64,000 nt of DNA from Terracoccus sp. 273MFTsu3.1 (GTDB taxonomy: Bacteria > Actinomycetota > Actinomycetes > Actinomycetales > Dermatophilaceae): the NCBI RefSeq assembly GCF_000383675.1, contig NZ_KB911822.1, forward strand, positions 186,001-250,000. Direction: 5' to 3'. The translations under genes were made by a program, and so were the position numbers. Of the stretch, positions 42,584 through 52,580 are shown piece by piece. The stretch's first letter is position 1. Every line of letters begins with the position of its first letter. The notes under the pieces are model-generated. The model worked only from the letters and a program-made list of their open reading frames with translations. It made no database searches and had not been told where the DNA came from.

Positions 42584-43909
42584 GTGATCGACATCAAGCT
42601 CGTGCGCGACGAACCCGACCGGGTCCGCGCCTCGCAACAGGCCCGTGGTGAGGACCCGGGGATCGTGGACGCGATCCTCGCTGCCGACGAGCGCCGTCGA
42701 TCGTCCCTCGGCGAGTTCGAGAAGCTGCGCGCCGAGCAGAAGACCGTCAGCAAGTCGGTCGGTGCGGCCATGGGCGCCTTCCAGAAGGCGAAGAAGTCGG
42801 GCGCCGACGATGCCGCCCACCTCGAGAAGGTGGCACACGAGGCACGGGCGCACGCCGGCACGCTGAGCGAGCAGGTCAAGGCGCTCGAGAGCGACGCCGA
42901 CGAGGCCGGGGCCGAGCTCGAGCGCCTGCTCCGCCGGGTCGGCAACGTCATCATGGACGGGGTGCCCGTCGGCGGTGAGGACGACTACGTCGTGCTCGAG
43001 ACCGTCGGAACGCCAAGGGACTTCGCGGCCGAGGGCTTCGAGCCACTCGACCACCTCGCGCTCGGCGAGAAGCTCGGCGCCATCGACATGGAGCGCGGCG
43101 CCAAGGTCGGCGGCGCGCGCTTCTACTACCTCACCGGCGTCGGCGCCCTGCTCGAGCTGGCGCTGCTCAACATGGCGATGGCCCAGGCGACCGCGGCCGG
43201 CTTCACACCGATGATCACGCCGACGCTCGCGCGCCCCGAGATCATGGTCGGCGCCGGCTTCATGGACGCGCACGCCGACGAGGTCTACCACCTCGAGGCT
43301 GACGACCTCTATCTCACCGGCACGTCGGAGGTCGCCCTCGCCGGCTACCACTCCGACGAGATCATCGACCTGTCCTCGGGCCCGAAGAGGTATGCCGGGT
43401 GGTCGGCCTGCTACCGCCGCGAGGCCGGGTCGCACGGCAAGGACACCCGCGGCATCATCCGCGTGCACCAGTTCCACAAGGTCGAGATGTTCAGCTACTG
43501 CCGTCCCGAGGACGCGGAGGCCGAGCACCAGCGCCTGCTCGCGTGGGAGCGCGAGATGCTCGCCAAGATCGAGGTGCCCTACCGGATCATCGACACGGCG
43601 GCCGGCGACCTCGGCGGCCCCGCGGCCCGCAAGTTCGACTGCGAGGCCTGGGTGCCGACGCAGGGCAAGTTCCGCGAGCTGTCGTCGACGTCGAACTGCA
43701 CGACCTACCAGGCGCGCCGCCTCAACACGCGTGAGCGCGACCCGAACGGCTCGGGCACTCGTGCCGTCGCCACGCTCAACGGCACGCTCGGCACGACGCG
43801 CTGGCTCGTCGCGATCCTCGAGAACCACCAGCAGGTCGACGGCTCGGTCCGCGTGCCCGAGGCCCTGCGCCCCTTCATCGGCATGGACGTCCTGGCCCCT
43901 CTCCCCTGA
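42584..43909 (+). CDS. serS: Seryl-tRNA synthetase
   Basis: 441 residues. N-terminal coiled-coil arm for tRNA-Ser ([20 protein letters not shown] onward) and class II core: motif 2 [20 protein letters not shown] with [19 protein letters not shown], motif 3 [19 protein letters not shown]. Charges tRNA-Ser (and tRNA-Sec where present). The GTG at 42584 ([14 protein letters not shown]) matches the conserved family start; a longer frame to 42476 runs through the repeat block and is rejected. The upstream palindromes may influence its expression. Confidence 0.95.
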   Translation: MIDIKLVRDEPDRVRASQQARGEDPGIVDAILAADERRRSSLGEFEKLRAEQKTVSKSVGAAMGAFQKAKKSGADDAAHLEKVAHEARAHAGTLSEQVKALESDADEAGAELERLLRRVGNVIMDGVPVGGEDDYVVLETVGTPRDFAAEGFEPLDHLALGEKLGAIDMERGAKVGGARFYYLTGVGALLELALLNMAMAQATAAGFTPMITPTLARPEIMVGAGFMDAHADEVYHLEADDLYLTGTSEVALAGYHSDEIIDLSSGPKRYAGWSACYRREAGSHGKDTRGIIRVHQFHKVEMFSYCRPEDAEAEHQRLLAWEREMLAKIEVPYRIIDTAAGDLGGPAARKFDCEAWVPTQGKFRELSSTSNCTTYQARRLNTRERDPNGSGTRAVATLNGTLGTTRWLVAILENHQQVDGSVRVPEALRPFIGMDVLAPLP

Positions 43910-44141
43910 CGGGCGTGGCTCGTCCTGTCCCGGTCTGTCCTCACCGAGGACACATCGGACAGCGACCCGTGTCAGAAAGGTGCAGGTCAGGGACGTTCTC
44001 CGACATTTTCCTGTGAGCTGTCTGAGTGCCGTGTTAGCGTTCGCGCGGCTGTCGGTGCCGGGTCAGCGTGACCCCTCCGCCCAGCCTTCCTTCATCTTCT
44101 GCCGGCATCCGTGGTGCTGCCGCGCACATCAACACAGGGGA

Positions 44142-46664
44142 ATGCTCTTGTCATTGAAGCCTGCCCATCGCATGTCGGCTGAGGTGGCGCGACGCGCACC
44201 TGCGCGCCGACCCGCGTCGGTCATCGTCGCCGTCCTCGTCGCCCTCGTGGCCTCGGTCTTCGCCGGCACTGTGCCGGCCCGTGCGGACGTACTGCCCCCG
44301 GTGGCTCCCGCCGACACGATCTCGCTCACGGGTGAGCCGCGAGTCGGCCAGACCGTCACCGCGAACGTTGGAGTCTGGACGCCCGAGGGCGTCACGTTCT
44401 CCTACGAGTGGCTGTCGGACGACGTCGTGCTCGATGGCCAGACACAGCCGCAGCTCGTCCTTGCTCCTGAGCTGCTCGGCAGCTCCGTGAAGGTCCGGGT
44501 CACCGGGTCGGCCGACGGCTACACGCCGGCGAGCAAGGACTCCGATGCGGTGGTCGTCACGAAGGGCGTGCTCTCCAGCACGCCCCTTCCCACGATCACG
44601 GGTGCCGCCAAGGTGGGCAGCCCGCTCGTCGTCGACGGTGGGTCGTGGGACGAGGGCGTGACCCTTGACTACCAATGGCTGTCCGAGGGCACCCCCATCA
44701 TTGACGCCACTGATCCGACCTTCACCCCCGACGCCTCACACCTCGGCAGCGCCATCACCGTCGAGGTGTCTGGTTCGATGCCGGGCTACGAGAGCGTCAC
44801 GAAGACGAGCGGAGCGACCGCGGCGGTGGCGCCCGGTGACCTCGTCGCCGGCGTCCCGACCGTGAGCGGCACGGCCCGGGTCGGCGAGGCCCTCAGCGGC
44901 CAGACGGGAACGTGGTCGCCCGTCCCGGACTACTCGTACCAGTGGTTCGTCGCAGGAGCCCCGATCGCGGCCGCGACCGGAACGACGTTCGTGCCCGAGG
45001 CGGTGGACCAGGGCAAGGCGGTGACCTTGCGCGTGACCGGGGCCCTGCCGGGCTACACCTCGCGCGCCGCCCTGTCGGTCCCGGTCGTCATCGGCTCTGG
45101 TGTCTACTCGGTGGCCCCGACCCCGTCGATCGGCGGGGTCGCCAGGGTGGGCTCACCGCTCACCGCGAACACCGGAGGATGGGCGCCGGTCCCGACGTTC
45201 TCCTACCAGTGGTTCGCCGATGGCGCGGCCATCAGTGGTGCCACCGGCTCGAGCTTCACCCCGGCCGCCATCCAGCGCGGCAAGCGGCTCTCAGTCCAGG
45301 TCACGGCCACGAGGTCTGGCTTCCCGACCACGACGCGGACGTCGGCGCAGACGGCCGCAGTGGCCTATGGCGTGTTCACGGCGGCTCCGACGCCGACCAT
45401 CTCCGGGACGGCACGTGTCGGAGCGGCGCTCAAGGCGATGCCGGGCATCTGGTCCCCCAGCGCGACCCTGAGCTACCAGTGGCGCGCCGATGGCGCCGCG
45501 GTGACCGGCGCGACGGGCTCGTCGTTCACGCCCCAGGCCGCGCAGCGCGGGAAGCGCATCACCGTGACCGTCGCGGCGCGACGTGACGGGTTCACCCCCG
45601 CGACGCGGACCTCCGCAGCCACCACCTTCGTCGCGTACGGCGTCTTCACGGCGGCCCCGACGCCGCGCATCTCCGGCTACCCGCAGATCGGCTGGGCCCT
45701 CACGGCCACGGCTGGCACCTGGGCGCCCTGGGCGTCGGTCAGCTACCAGTGGAAGGCCAACGGTGTCGCCATCAAGGGCGCCACAGCGAGCACCTACAAG
45801 CCCGTCTCCGCCGACTATGCCAAGCGCATCACGGTGACCGTGACGGCCAAGCGTCCGGGCTACTCCAACGGGGTGCGCACGAGCGCGGCCACGATCCCGG
45901 TCACCAAGCCATTCACGCGGATCGCGACGCCGACCATCGCGGGCACGGCCCGCGTCTTCTCGACGCTGACCGTCAAGCCGGGCTACTGGTACCCCGCTCC
46001 GACCTTCGGCTACCAGTGGAAGCGCAACGGGGTCGTCATCACGGGTGCCACACGCAGCACCTACCGTCTGGTCGAAGCGGACTACGGCAAGCGGGTCACC
46101 GTCAGCGTGACGGCTCGCCGCTCCGGCTTCACGCCCGTGACTCGCACGAGCGCGGCGTCGGCGACGATCCTCGGTCCGGCGGCGACTCTCACCAAGGACG
46201 GCACCTTCCGCGTGGGGGTCTCCCTTGGTCCCGGTACCTATGTCGCACCTGGTGGCTACGGCTGCTACTGGGAACGTCGGAGGAACGCGGGCACGGACTT
46301 CGACGGCATCATCGCGAACGACTTCTCTCTGGGCGGCCGCCGCATCGTCACCATCAGCTCGACCGATGCGTACTTCGTGACGGAGGACTGCGGCTCGTGG
46401 ACGCGGCTTGCGAAGGTGGGCACGCCGCGGACCTCCTTCGGCGAGGGCGCGCAGGCGGTGGGAGTCCACATCCGGCCGGGGTACTACTACGCACCCGGCG
46501 GTGACGGCTGCTACTGGGAGGGGCTGTCTGGGTTCAGCGGGCTCTTCGGGGACGTGATCGAGAACGACTTCAGCTACTACGAGCCGCAGTACGTGCACAT
46601 CTACTCGTGGGTCGTCGGCTTCGACAGCCATGACTGCGGCACCTGGACGCGTATCGGCGACTGA
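44142..46664 (+). CDS. Large secreted protein with seven Ig-like repeats and two C-terminal Cys modules
   Basis: 840 residues. Signal peptide (VIVAVLVALVASVFAGTV, cleaved near ARA-D). Residues about 50-670 are seven repeats of about 88 residues of the form PTISGTARVG, SYQW-ADG---GATGSSFTP, GKRITVTV, GF-T-TRTS, a bacterial Ig-like fold. The C-terminal about 150 residues hold two similar modules, each with two Cys: TYVAPGGYGCYWERR with EDCGSWTRL, and YYYAPGGDGCYWEGL with HDCGTWTRI. No sortase signal or transmembrane anchor. Probably a surface or extracellular adhesion protein; partner unknown. ATG 44142 has AGGGG very close; TTG 44148 or ATG 44172 are alternatives. The 3' end overlaps the convergent gene. 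Confidence 0.8.
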   Translation: MLLSLKPAHRMSAEVARRAPARRPASVIVAVLVALVASVFAGTVPARADVLPPVAPADTISLTGEPRVGQTVTANVGVWTPEGVTFSYEWLSDDVVLDGQTQPQLVLAPELLGSSVKVRVTGSADGYTPASKDSDAVVVTKGVLSSTPLPTITGAAKVGSPLVVDGGSWDEGVTLDYQWLSEGTPIIDATDPTFTPDASHLGSAITVEVSGSMPGYESVTKTSGATAAVAPGDLVAGVPTVSGTARVGEALSGQTGTWSPVPDYSYQWFVAGAPIAAATGTTFVPEAVDQGKAVTLRVTGALPGYTSRAALSVPVVIGSGVYSVAPTPSIGGVARVGSPLTANTGGWAPVPTFSYQWFADGAAISGATGSSFTPAAIQRGKRLSVQVTATRSGFPTTTRTSAQTAAVAYGVFTAAPTPTISGTARVGAALKAMPGIWSPSATLSYQWRADGAAVTGATGSSFTPQAAQRGKRITVTVAARRDGFTPATRTSAATTFVAYGVFTAAPTPRISGYPQIGWALTATAGTWAPWASVSYQWKANGVAIKGATASTYKPVSADYAKRITVTVTAKRPGYSNGVRTSAATIPVTKPFTRIATPTIAGTARVFSTLTVKPGYWYPAPTFGYQWKRNGVVITGATRSTYRLVEADYGKRVTVSVTARRSGFTPVTRTSAASATILGPAATLTKDGTFRVGVSLGPGTYVAPGGYGCYWERRRNAGTDFDGIIANDFSLGGRRIVTISSTDAYFVTEDCGSWTRLAKVGTPRTSFGEGAQAVGVHIRPGYYYAPGGDGCYWEGLSGFSGLFGDVIENDFSYYEPQYVHIYSWVVGFDSHDCGTWTRIGD

Positions 46665-47773
46665 CCGTCTCCCAGAGGATCGAGAGCGGTCCGCCCAGGC
46701 CTGACGGCCGGGCGGACCGCTCTCTCGCTTGGGTCAAGGGCTGACGTGAGGCCGAGCTGCCTCGCGACCTCGTCCAATGCCGCCATGTTGGCCTGGACCG
46801 ACTTTGCCGGGTGCAGCGGAGACTCGAGCAGGCCGTCGCCGATGCAGCGGGCCACCTCGAGGGCGGAGTGGTAGAGCGCGCCGTGGCCGATCGGCTCGGG
46901 GTCGGTCCACGTCACCGAACCCGACCCGTCGGCGGCGGTGACGACGACGTCGCCGGGCATGAAGAACGGTCCGGGCAGGGTCAGCGTGGCCTCCGTGCCG
47001 GCGATGGTCGCGGACGTGGGCGTACGCGTGAGCAGCGTGGAGTGCAGCACGCTCGTCGCGTCGTCGGCATGGGTCAGGAGCATCGCGGCCTGGCCGTTGA
47101 CGCCGGAGGCCGTCGTCTCTCCAGACGCCAGGACGCGCGTGGCCGGGCCGAGCGCCCACGTCGCGAGCGTCGTCACGTAGGTGCCGAGGTCGAGCAGCGA
47201 GCCGCCCGCCATGGCCGGGTCGAGGATGCGGTGCGCCGGGTCGAAGTGCTCGCCGTGGTCCGCGATGACGGTGCGCACGTCGCCGAGCACCCCGGACTCG
47301 AGCACCTGCCGCACGACGTCGAAGCGTGGCAGGAAGAGCGACCACATGGCCTCCATGCAGAAGACGCCGGCAGTCGCGGCGGCGGTCGAGATCGCCTCAG
47401 CCTCAATGGCATCGAGACCCAGCGGTTTCTCGACGAGCACGTGCTTGCCGGCATCGACGGCGAGCAGCGCGCTGGCCAGGTGCACGTGGTGCGGAGTCGC
47501 GACGTAGACGACGTCGACCTCGGGGTCGGCGACGAGGGCCGCCGGGCTCCCATGGGCCCGAAGCCCACCCGCCCGCTGGGCGAAGGCGTCGGCCGAGGCT
47601 TGCGACCGCGACCCCACGGCGACGACCTGCTGCGTCGTCGAGGCCTGGAGCGACGCGACGAAGCGCGATGCGATCCACCCGGTGCCGAGGATGCCCCACC
47701 GGAGGACGGGCACGCTCTCGGGCGACGGACGGCGTGGGGCAGGGAGGGCGCTGGGCAGCGCAAGGGTCGACAC
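46601..47773 (-). CDS. Gfo/Idh/MocA oxidoreductase with run-on C-terminus
   Basis: 390 residues. Rossmann motif LRWGILGTGWIASRFVASLQ, GKHVLVEKPLGLDAIEAEAI, EAMWSLFLPRFDVVRQVLES and GGSLLDLGTYVTTLATWALG mark a sugar-type NAD(P) oxidoreductase, paralogous to the gene at 26887. That paralogue stops about four residues after the block equivalent to EVARQLGLT; this one runs on 37 or so residues through a terminator hairpin and 64 bp into the convergent gene. A one-base shift would give a TGA at 46734, ten bases before the hairpin, so the tail looks like a frameshift or stop-loss extension. The GTG start has AGAAGG before it. It adjoins the iol region and may act on an inositol or related sugar. 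Confidence 0.8.
   Translation of the reverse strand: MSTLALPSALPAPRRPSPESVPVLRWGILGTGWIASRFVASLQASTTQQVVAVGSRSQASADAFAQRAGGLRAHGSPAALVADPEVDVVYVATPHHVHLASALLAVDAGKHVLVEKPLGLDAIEAEAISTAAATAGVFCMEAMWSLFLPRFDVVRQVLESGVLGDVRTVIADHGEHFDPAHRILDPAMAGGSLLDLGTYVTTLATWALGPATRVLASGETTASGVNGQAAMLLTHADDATSVLHSTLLTRTPTSATIAGTEATLTLPGPFFMPGDVVVTAADGSGSVTWTDPEPIGHGALYHSALEVARCIGDGLLESPLHPAKSVQANMAALDEVARQLGLTSALDPSERAVRPAVRPGRTALDPLGDGQSPIRVQVPQSWLSKPTTHE
46682..46724. terminator. 15-bp perfect hairpin inside the 3' end of the oxidoreductase frame
   Basis: GAGAGCGGTCCGCCC (46682-46696) pairs exactly with 46710-46724, with a further 4-bp GGCC stem inside the loop. It follows the stop of the convergent Ig-repeat gene by 18 bp and should end transcription from both sides. 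Confidence 0.8.
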
Positions 47774-47820
47774 GGCATACCTTCTCGGTGGTCGGTGCGC
47801 CGCGAGGGACCCCGGCGCGG

Positions 47821-48561
47821 TCAGCGCTCGTCGAGCATGACCTCGATGGAGTAGTCCTGGGCGCGGTAGCAGTGGTCGCCGTACTCGACCGGGCCGCCGA
47901 CGGCGTCGAAGGCGGTGCGAGACATCGTCAGGACCGGCTGGGACGGCGTGAGGTTGAGGTGCTTGCGCTCGGATGCCGACGGCTGTCGCGCACCGATGCG
48001 CTGGTGCGCGACGACTGGCTTGCCCCCTCGCGCGCGGAGGAGGGCGTAGAGCCCGTCGCGCTCGAGATCCTCACGGCTGATGTCGGAGTAGGCCGGGGGC
48101 AGCCAGTTGCGCAGGATCGCGAGGGGTCGGTCACCGTCGAGCCGCAGCCGGACGAGGCGCAGCAGCGGCGTGTCGACCGGCAGGCCGAGGGCCGCGGCCG
48201 CGACCTCGTCGGTCGTCACCTCGTGCGTCAGCACCTGGGTGCGAGGGTCCCCCGAGCCCTCGCGCCGCAGGTCGTCGTAGAGGCTCGTCAGCTCGGCCCG
48301 CCGGTGGATCTGGCGCCCCGCGACCGTCGTACCGAGACCCCGCCGGCGGAGCAGCAGCCCCTGCCCGACGAGCTCCTGGATGGCCCTGCGCACCGTCGGT
48401 CGCGAGAGCCCGAGCCGGTCGGCCATCGCGACCTCGTTCTCGAACGAGTCGCCCGGCTGGAGGTCGCCGTTCGCGATCGCAGCGCTCAGCTGCTCGGCCA
48501 GCTGGTGGTAGAGCGGGACCGGCGTCTCACGGTCGATGCGGACGTCAACGGGCTTGGGCAT
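47821..48561 (-). CDS. GntR-family regulator with UTRA domain, probable inositol regulator
   Basis: 246 residues. Winged helix at the N-terminus (PVPLYHQLAEQLSAAIANGD, LGLSRPTVRRAIQELVGQGL). The UTRA effector domain runs from about residue 90 (SLYDDLRREGSGDPRTQVLT, VRLRLDGDRPLAILRNWLPP, VLTMSRTAFDAVGGPVEYGD). GntR regulators beside actinobacterial iol genes include the IolR of Corynebacterium. Control of the promoter at 52421 is inferred from position and the motif found there. It lies just downstream of the leftward transporter genes and probably shares their transcript. Confidence 0.85.
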   Translation of the reverse strand: MPKPVDVRIDRETPVPLYHQLAEQLSAAIANGDLQPGDSFENEVAMADRLGLSRPTVRRAIQELVGQGLLLRRRGLGTTVAGRQIHRRAELTSLYDDLRREGSGDPRTQVLTHEVTTDEVAAAALGLPVDTPLLRLVRLRLDGDRPLAILRNWLPPAYSDISREDLERDGLYALLRARGGKPVVAHQRIGARQPSASERKHLNLTPSQPVLTMSRTAFDAVGGPVEYGDHCYRAQDYSIEVMLDER

Positions 48562-48627
48562 GGCCGCAGACTAACGAGACGGTTCGGCCATGCGCGCACA
48601 TGTTCATGTCAGCACACCCTCGTGTCA

Positions 48628-49041
48628 TCACCTCGGGCTCTTGACGACGAGGACGGGCACGTCGGCGTCGAGGATGATGTTCTGGGCCACGCTGCCGAGG
48701 AAGGCCTTGCCCATCGGCGAGCGACGGCGGGCCCCGATGACGAGCAGGTCCGGACCGAGCTCGCTCACGGTGGCGAGGATCGCCTCCGACACGTCCGCGA
48801 TGTCCCGGCCGCCGGGGACGAGGCGCACGTCCCACTGGAGGTCGGGCAGGCACGCGGCCTCGAGGGCGTTCTCGACGGCATCGGAGATGCCGGCCTTGTT
48901 GGCCTCCGCGATGTCGTTGTCGAGCGACTCGACGACGTGGACGACGAGGAGATGGGTCCCGCGGTATGCCGCCTGGCGGGCTCCCTCCTGGAGCGCGAGC
49001 GCGCTCGAGCTGCGGGTGTGGTGGGCGACGGCGACGCTCAT
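48628..49041 (-). CDS. Universal stress protein (UspA family)
   Basis: 137 residues. MSVAVAHHTRSSSALALQEG begins the family and the ATP-binding type C-terminus is LVIGARRRSPMGKAFLGSVA with NIILDADVPVLVVKSPR. It lies between the regulator and the importer genes, 13 bp after the ATPase stop, so is probably translated with them. Why a stress protein sits in an inositol uptake operon is unknown. Confidence 0.85.
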   Translation of the reverse strand: MSVAVAHHTRSSSALALQEGARQAAYRGTHLLVVHVVESLDNDIAEANKAGISDAVENALEAACLPDLQWDVRLVPGGRDIADVSEAILATVSELGPDLLVIGARRRSPMGKAFLGSVAQNIILDADVPVLVVKSPR

Positions 49042-49054
49042 GACGCCACCCCGC

Positions 49055-49870
49055 TCACTTCTGCAGCTCGTGCGAGAGCTCGGTGAGCTCGTCGCCGCCG
49101 GCCATCTGGCGGGTCAGCTCGTCGAGACCGACGTCGGCGCGCTTCTTGTCGAGCACGGCCTGTCCGAGCTTGAGGATGACGAAGTGGTTGCCGACGAGGT
49201 AGGCGTGGTGCGGGTTGTGGGTGATGAAGACGACGCCGAGCCCGGCGTCGCGGGCCGCAGCCGTGTACTTCAGCACGACGCCGGACTGCTTGACGCCGAG
49301 AGCCGCGGTCGGCTCGTCGAGGATGAGCACGCGGGCGCCGAAGTAGACGGCCCGGGCGATCGCGACGCACTGGCGCTGGCCACCCGAGAGGGTGCCGATG
49401 GGCTGGTTGATGTCCTTGACGACGACGCCCATCTTGCGCAGCTCCTCGTCGGCGATGCGCTTCATGTCGGCGATCCGGAGGGTGGCGAACGGTCCCCTGC
49501 CGCTCGTCAGCTCGGAGCCGAGGAAGAAGTTGCGCCAGACCTCCATGAGGGAGACGACGGCGAGGTCCTGGTAGACGGTCGCGATGCCGTGGTCGAGGGA
49601 CTCGCGCGGCGAGGAGAAGCTGACCTCCTTGCCGTCGACCTTCATCGTGCCCTCGTTGTGCGGGTGCAGGCCGGCCATGATCTTGATCAGGGTCGACTTG
49701 CCGGCGCCGTTGTCGCCGAGGACGCACGTCACCTCGCCGGCACGCACCGTGAGGTTGATGCCCTTGAGGGCGCGGATGGCGCCGTACGTCTTGCCGACGT
49801 CCTTCATCTCGATGAGCGGCTCACCCGAGTGGAGCTCCGGGTCCGCGTGCTCGGACAGGGTGTCAGTCAT
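49055..49870 (-). CDS. Sugar (probably inositol) ABC importer, ATP-binding subunit, half-size
   Basis: 271 residues, one ABC domain, not two as in RbsA or XylG, like the FrcA type. Walker [21 protein letters not shown], signature [20 protein letters not shown], Walker [18 protein letters not shown], switch His in [17 protein letters not shown]. Two copies should work with a dimer of the permease at 49872. Inositol as substrate is inferred from the divergent iol operon. The ATG is 1-2 bp from the permease stop. Confidence 0.88.
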   Translation of the reverse strand: MTDTLSEHADPELHSGEPLIEMKDVGKTYGAIRALKGINLTVRAGEVTCVLGDNGAGKSTLIKIMAGLHPHNEGTMKVDGKEVSFSSPRESLDHGIATVYQDLAVVSLMEVWRNFFLGSELTSGRGPFATLRIADMKRIADEELRKMGVVVKDINQPIGTLSGGQRQCVAIARAVYFGARVLILDEPTAALGVKQSGVVLKYTAAARDAGLGVVFITHNPHHAYLVGNHFVILKLGQAVLDKKRADVGLDELTRQMAGGDELTELSHELQK

Positions 49871-49871
49871 G

Positions 49872-50933
49872 TCAGCCCACCTTTCGGGCGGTCGAGAGCT
49901 TCTTGACGTAGAGGTTGACCATCACGGCGAGCAGGAGCATGACGCCGAGGAAGGCCCGGAACCAGTTGGGGTCCCAGCCGGCGTAGACGATGCAGAGGCT
50001 CGTCATGCCGAAGATGAACGCGCCGATGGCGACACCGATAGCGTTGCCGTAGCCACCGGTGAGCAGCGTGCCGCCCACGACCGCGGCGATGATGTAGAGG
50101 AACTCGTTGCCGATGCCGTTGCCGGCCTGGAGGGTGTCGAACTTGTAGAGCGTGTGCATGCCGACGAACCAGCCGAGGAACGAGACCGACATGAAGAGGC
50201 CGATCTTGACGGCCTTGACCGGGACGCCGACGGCGCGGGCGGAGTCGGCGTTGCCGCCGACGGCGTAGATCCAGTTCCCGATCTTGGTGCGCTGGAGGAT
50301 GAAGGCCGACAGGGCGACGAAGAGGAACCACCAGAGGACGGTGATCTCGACGGTGACGCTGCCGATCTTGAAGCTCGAGGCGAAGATCGCGTCGAGGGTC
50401 TTGTAGCCGTCCATCTGGTTGATGTTGGGCGTCGAGACCGAGCCCGTGACGAGCTTCGTGACCCCGAGGTTGGCGCCCTGCAGCACGAAGAACGTGCCCA
50501 GGGTGATGAGGAAGCTCGGTATGCCGGTCCTCACCACCAGATAGCCGTTGAGGAAGCCGATGGCGAGGCAGAAGACGAGGGAGAGCACGGCGCCGACGAT
50601 GAGGTTGATGCCGAGCTGGTAGCAGAACATCGCGTTGACGAGCCCCGCCGTGGTGACGATGACGCCGGCGGAGAGGTCGAACTCGCCGCCGATCATGAGC
50701 ATTCCCACGGCGACCGCGACGATGCCGATGGTGGAGGACTGGTAGAGCACGGTGAAGAACGACGCGGGCGACCGGAAGGCCGGGGCGACGATAAGGAAGA
50801 AGACGAAGATGACGATCGCCGCGACGAGCGCCCCGACCTCGGGGCGGGCGAGCAGGCGGTTCGACCAGCCGAGCGTGACCCGGTTCGACGCCTCGGCTGG
50901 TGCCGAGGGTGGAGTCTTGGTGGTTTGACTCAT
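49872..50933 (-). CDS. Sugar (probably inositol) ABC importer, permease subunit
   Basis: 353 residues with eight to ten transmembrane helices, BPD_transp_2 (RbsC-like) family: [97 protein letters not shown] is the conserved loop of the family. The ATG has GGAGAGG in front. Sits between the ATPase and binding-protein genes. Confidence 0.9.
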   Translation of the reverse strand: MSQTTKTPPSAPAEASNRVTLGWSNRLLARPEVGALVAAIVIFVFFLIVAPAFRSPASFFTVLYQSSTIGIVAVAVGMLMIGGEFDLSAGVIVTTAGLVNAMFCYQLGINLIVGAVLSLVFCLAIGFLNGYLVVRTGIPSFLITLGTFFVLQGANLGVTKLVTGSVSTPNINQMDGYKTLDAIFASSFKIGSVTVEITVLWWFLFVALSAFILQRTKIGNWIYAVGGNADSARAVGVPVKAVKIGLFMSVSFLGWFVGMHTLYKFDTLQAGNGIGNEFLYIIAAVVGGTLLTGGYGNAIGVAIGAFIFGMTSLCIVYAGWDPNWFRAFLGVMLLLAVMVNLYVKKLSTARKVG

Positions 50934-51017
50934 GGACCTCTCCGATCCGTATGACGTGCGAGGAGTGAAGTGCGAGAGGGCGGCCGGCCCTGTTGCCCGG
51001 GCCGGCCGCCCCGTGGG

Positions 51018-52019
51018 TCAGCGCGTGTTGTTCTTGGCGAACGGGAGGATGACGCCGATGTTCTTGGCATCGACGAACGACGGTCCGGTCAGGACGGCGA
51101 GGCCGCCGCCGATGTCGTTGCCGTTCTTCTTGTTGAGGTAGAGCGACTGGATGGCGAGGTAGCCCTGGACGTAGGGCTGCTGGTCGACCGAGAACTGGAT
51201 CTTGCCGTCCTGGATCGCCTGCGCGGCGTCGACGTTGAGGTCGAAGGTGGCGAGCTTGGCCTTGCTGCTGGCCGCGTCCATCGCCTTGAGCGCGTCGAGG
51301 GCGATCGGCGCGCCGAGCGTGACGATCCAGTCGATCGAGCTGTCCTGCGCGAGCTTGGCCTGCAGGGCCGAGACGACCGACGGGTCGTCGGCGCCGTTGA
51401 CCTGGATGTTCTCCGTGGCCGGGATGCCCTTCTTGACGCCGGCGCACCGGGCCTCGAGGGCCACCGAGCCGGCGGCCTGGATGACGCAGAGGACCTTCTT
51501 GCCGCCGGCGGCGGCGATGCGCTTGCCGGTCGCCTCTCCGGCGAGGTTCTCGTCGGAGCCGAAGTACATCTTGGCGCCGACCTGCTGGTACTGGTCGATG
51601 CCGGAGTTGAAGGCGACGACGGGGATGCCGGCGTCGTCGGCCGACTTGACCGCACCGGCGAGGGCATCGGGCGTGGCGAGCGTCGTGGCGATGCCGTCGA
51701 CCTTGGAGTCGACGGCGTTCTGGATCAGCGTCGCCTGCTTGGCCGGGTCGGGGTCGTTGGAGTACTTGAGCGTGATGCCGCTGTTCTTCGCTGCCTGGGT
51801 GGCGCCGGCCTTGATCTTGTCCCAGAACGTGTCGCCCGGGGTCTCGTGGGTGACCATGGCGAACGTGTAGCCGGAGTTGTCACCGGCGCCGCCGCCGCTC
51901 CCGGCGTTGGCGGTGCTGGAGGGGGCGCCGCCGCTGCTGCACGCCGCGAGGGCGAGGGCGGCGGCCGTGGCCATGCCGGCTGCGACGGTCAGGCTCTTGC
52001 GAGTCCGAGTCGGAGTCAT
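51018..52019 (-). CDS. Sugar (probably inositol) ABC importer, substrate-binding lipoprotein
   Basis: 333 residues. Signal with lipobox (MATAAALALAACSSGG), then a periplasmic-binding-protein type I fold (Peripla_BP_4): DNSGYTFAMVTHETPGDTFW, GIPVVAFNSGIDQYQQVGAK, DWIVTLGAPIALDALKAMDA, FSVDQQPYVQGYLAIQSLYL. This is the sugar-binding partner family of RbsC-like permeases. First gene of the leftward transport operon, 84 bp before the permease. Ribosome site AAAGGAA precedes the ATG. Confidence 0.9.
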   Translation of the reverse strand: MTPTRTRKSLTVAAGMATAAALALAACSSGGAPSSTANAGSGGGAGDNSGYTFAMVTHETPGDTFWDKIKAGATQAAKNSGITLKYSNDPDPAKQATLIQNAVDSKVDGIATTLATPDALAGAVKSADDAGIPVVAFNSGIDQYQQVGAKMYFGSDENLAGEATGKRIAAAGGKKVLCVIQAAGSVALEARCAGVKKGIPATENIQVNGADDPSVVSALQAKLAQDSSIDWIVTLGAPIALDALKAMDAASSKAKLATFDLNVDAAQAIQDGKIQFSVDQQPYVQGYLAIQSLYLNKKNGNDIGGGLAVLTGPSFVDAKNIGVILPFAKNNTR

Positions 52020-52420
52020 CGTTGATTCCTTTCGTTGCGTCGCGGTGGCCCGGTCGCCGGAGTGGCGCGACGTTCTGTGACGGTGGATCCGTCGATGAGG
52101 GTGGAGCCCGTATGCCGTGTGCCGCCTGGCACGTGAGGTGGGGGCCGGAGGGGTGTCGGGTCGAGGTCGACCCGGCCGGTGCGTGTGTGGTGCGCGTGGC
52201 TCGAGGGGTCTGGCTGCGTCGCGTCCGGAGCGGACGGTGTGGGGCGAGGTCGTCGCCCGGACGGTGTGCGGGGTTCTCGGCGGGCCCCGGCGACGTCGTG
52301 GGTCACCGTGCTCGCACTGGCTCCTCCGTCGCGGGCGGACACCGTGGTCGGTGTCTGCCGGTCCCGGCGTCGGTGCCAGCGATTGGAGGATGCTCCTTTC
52401 CTTGCAGTGATGTCAAGAGA

Positions 52421-52449
52421 TTGATCAAACATCAGAATGTCCTTACATT
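52421..52449 (+). promoter_or_regulatory. iolG operon promoter with overlapping IolR-like operator
   Basis: TTGATC (52421-52426), a 17-bp spacer and TACATT (52444-52449) form a good promoter about 130 bp before iolG. TGTCCTTACA (52438-52447), covering the -10, matches 9 of 10 positions of the Corynebacterium IolR motif as I remember it (KGWCHTRACA). This AT-rich island lies in the 561-bp divergent gap 52020-52580. The rest of that gap is GC-rich with no convincing ORF, and I could not resolve the leftward promoter. Confidence 0.6.
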
Positions 52450-52580
52450 TGCTTGACACGACGAGGCCCGCGGCACGACCATCGTTCTCGAAGGGACGAC
52501 GACGTCGAGAGGCTCGCCGACCGGAACCCGTGGCGACCACCCCCCGGCTCGCCGCCCACCGCGAACCCAAGGGAGTGTCC

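Noticed and set aside
52020-52436. Small rightward ORFs in the iol divergent region
   Set aside because: Arg/Gly-rich, no ribosome site, overlapping frames, and no resemblance to known proteins.
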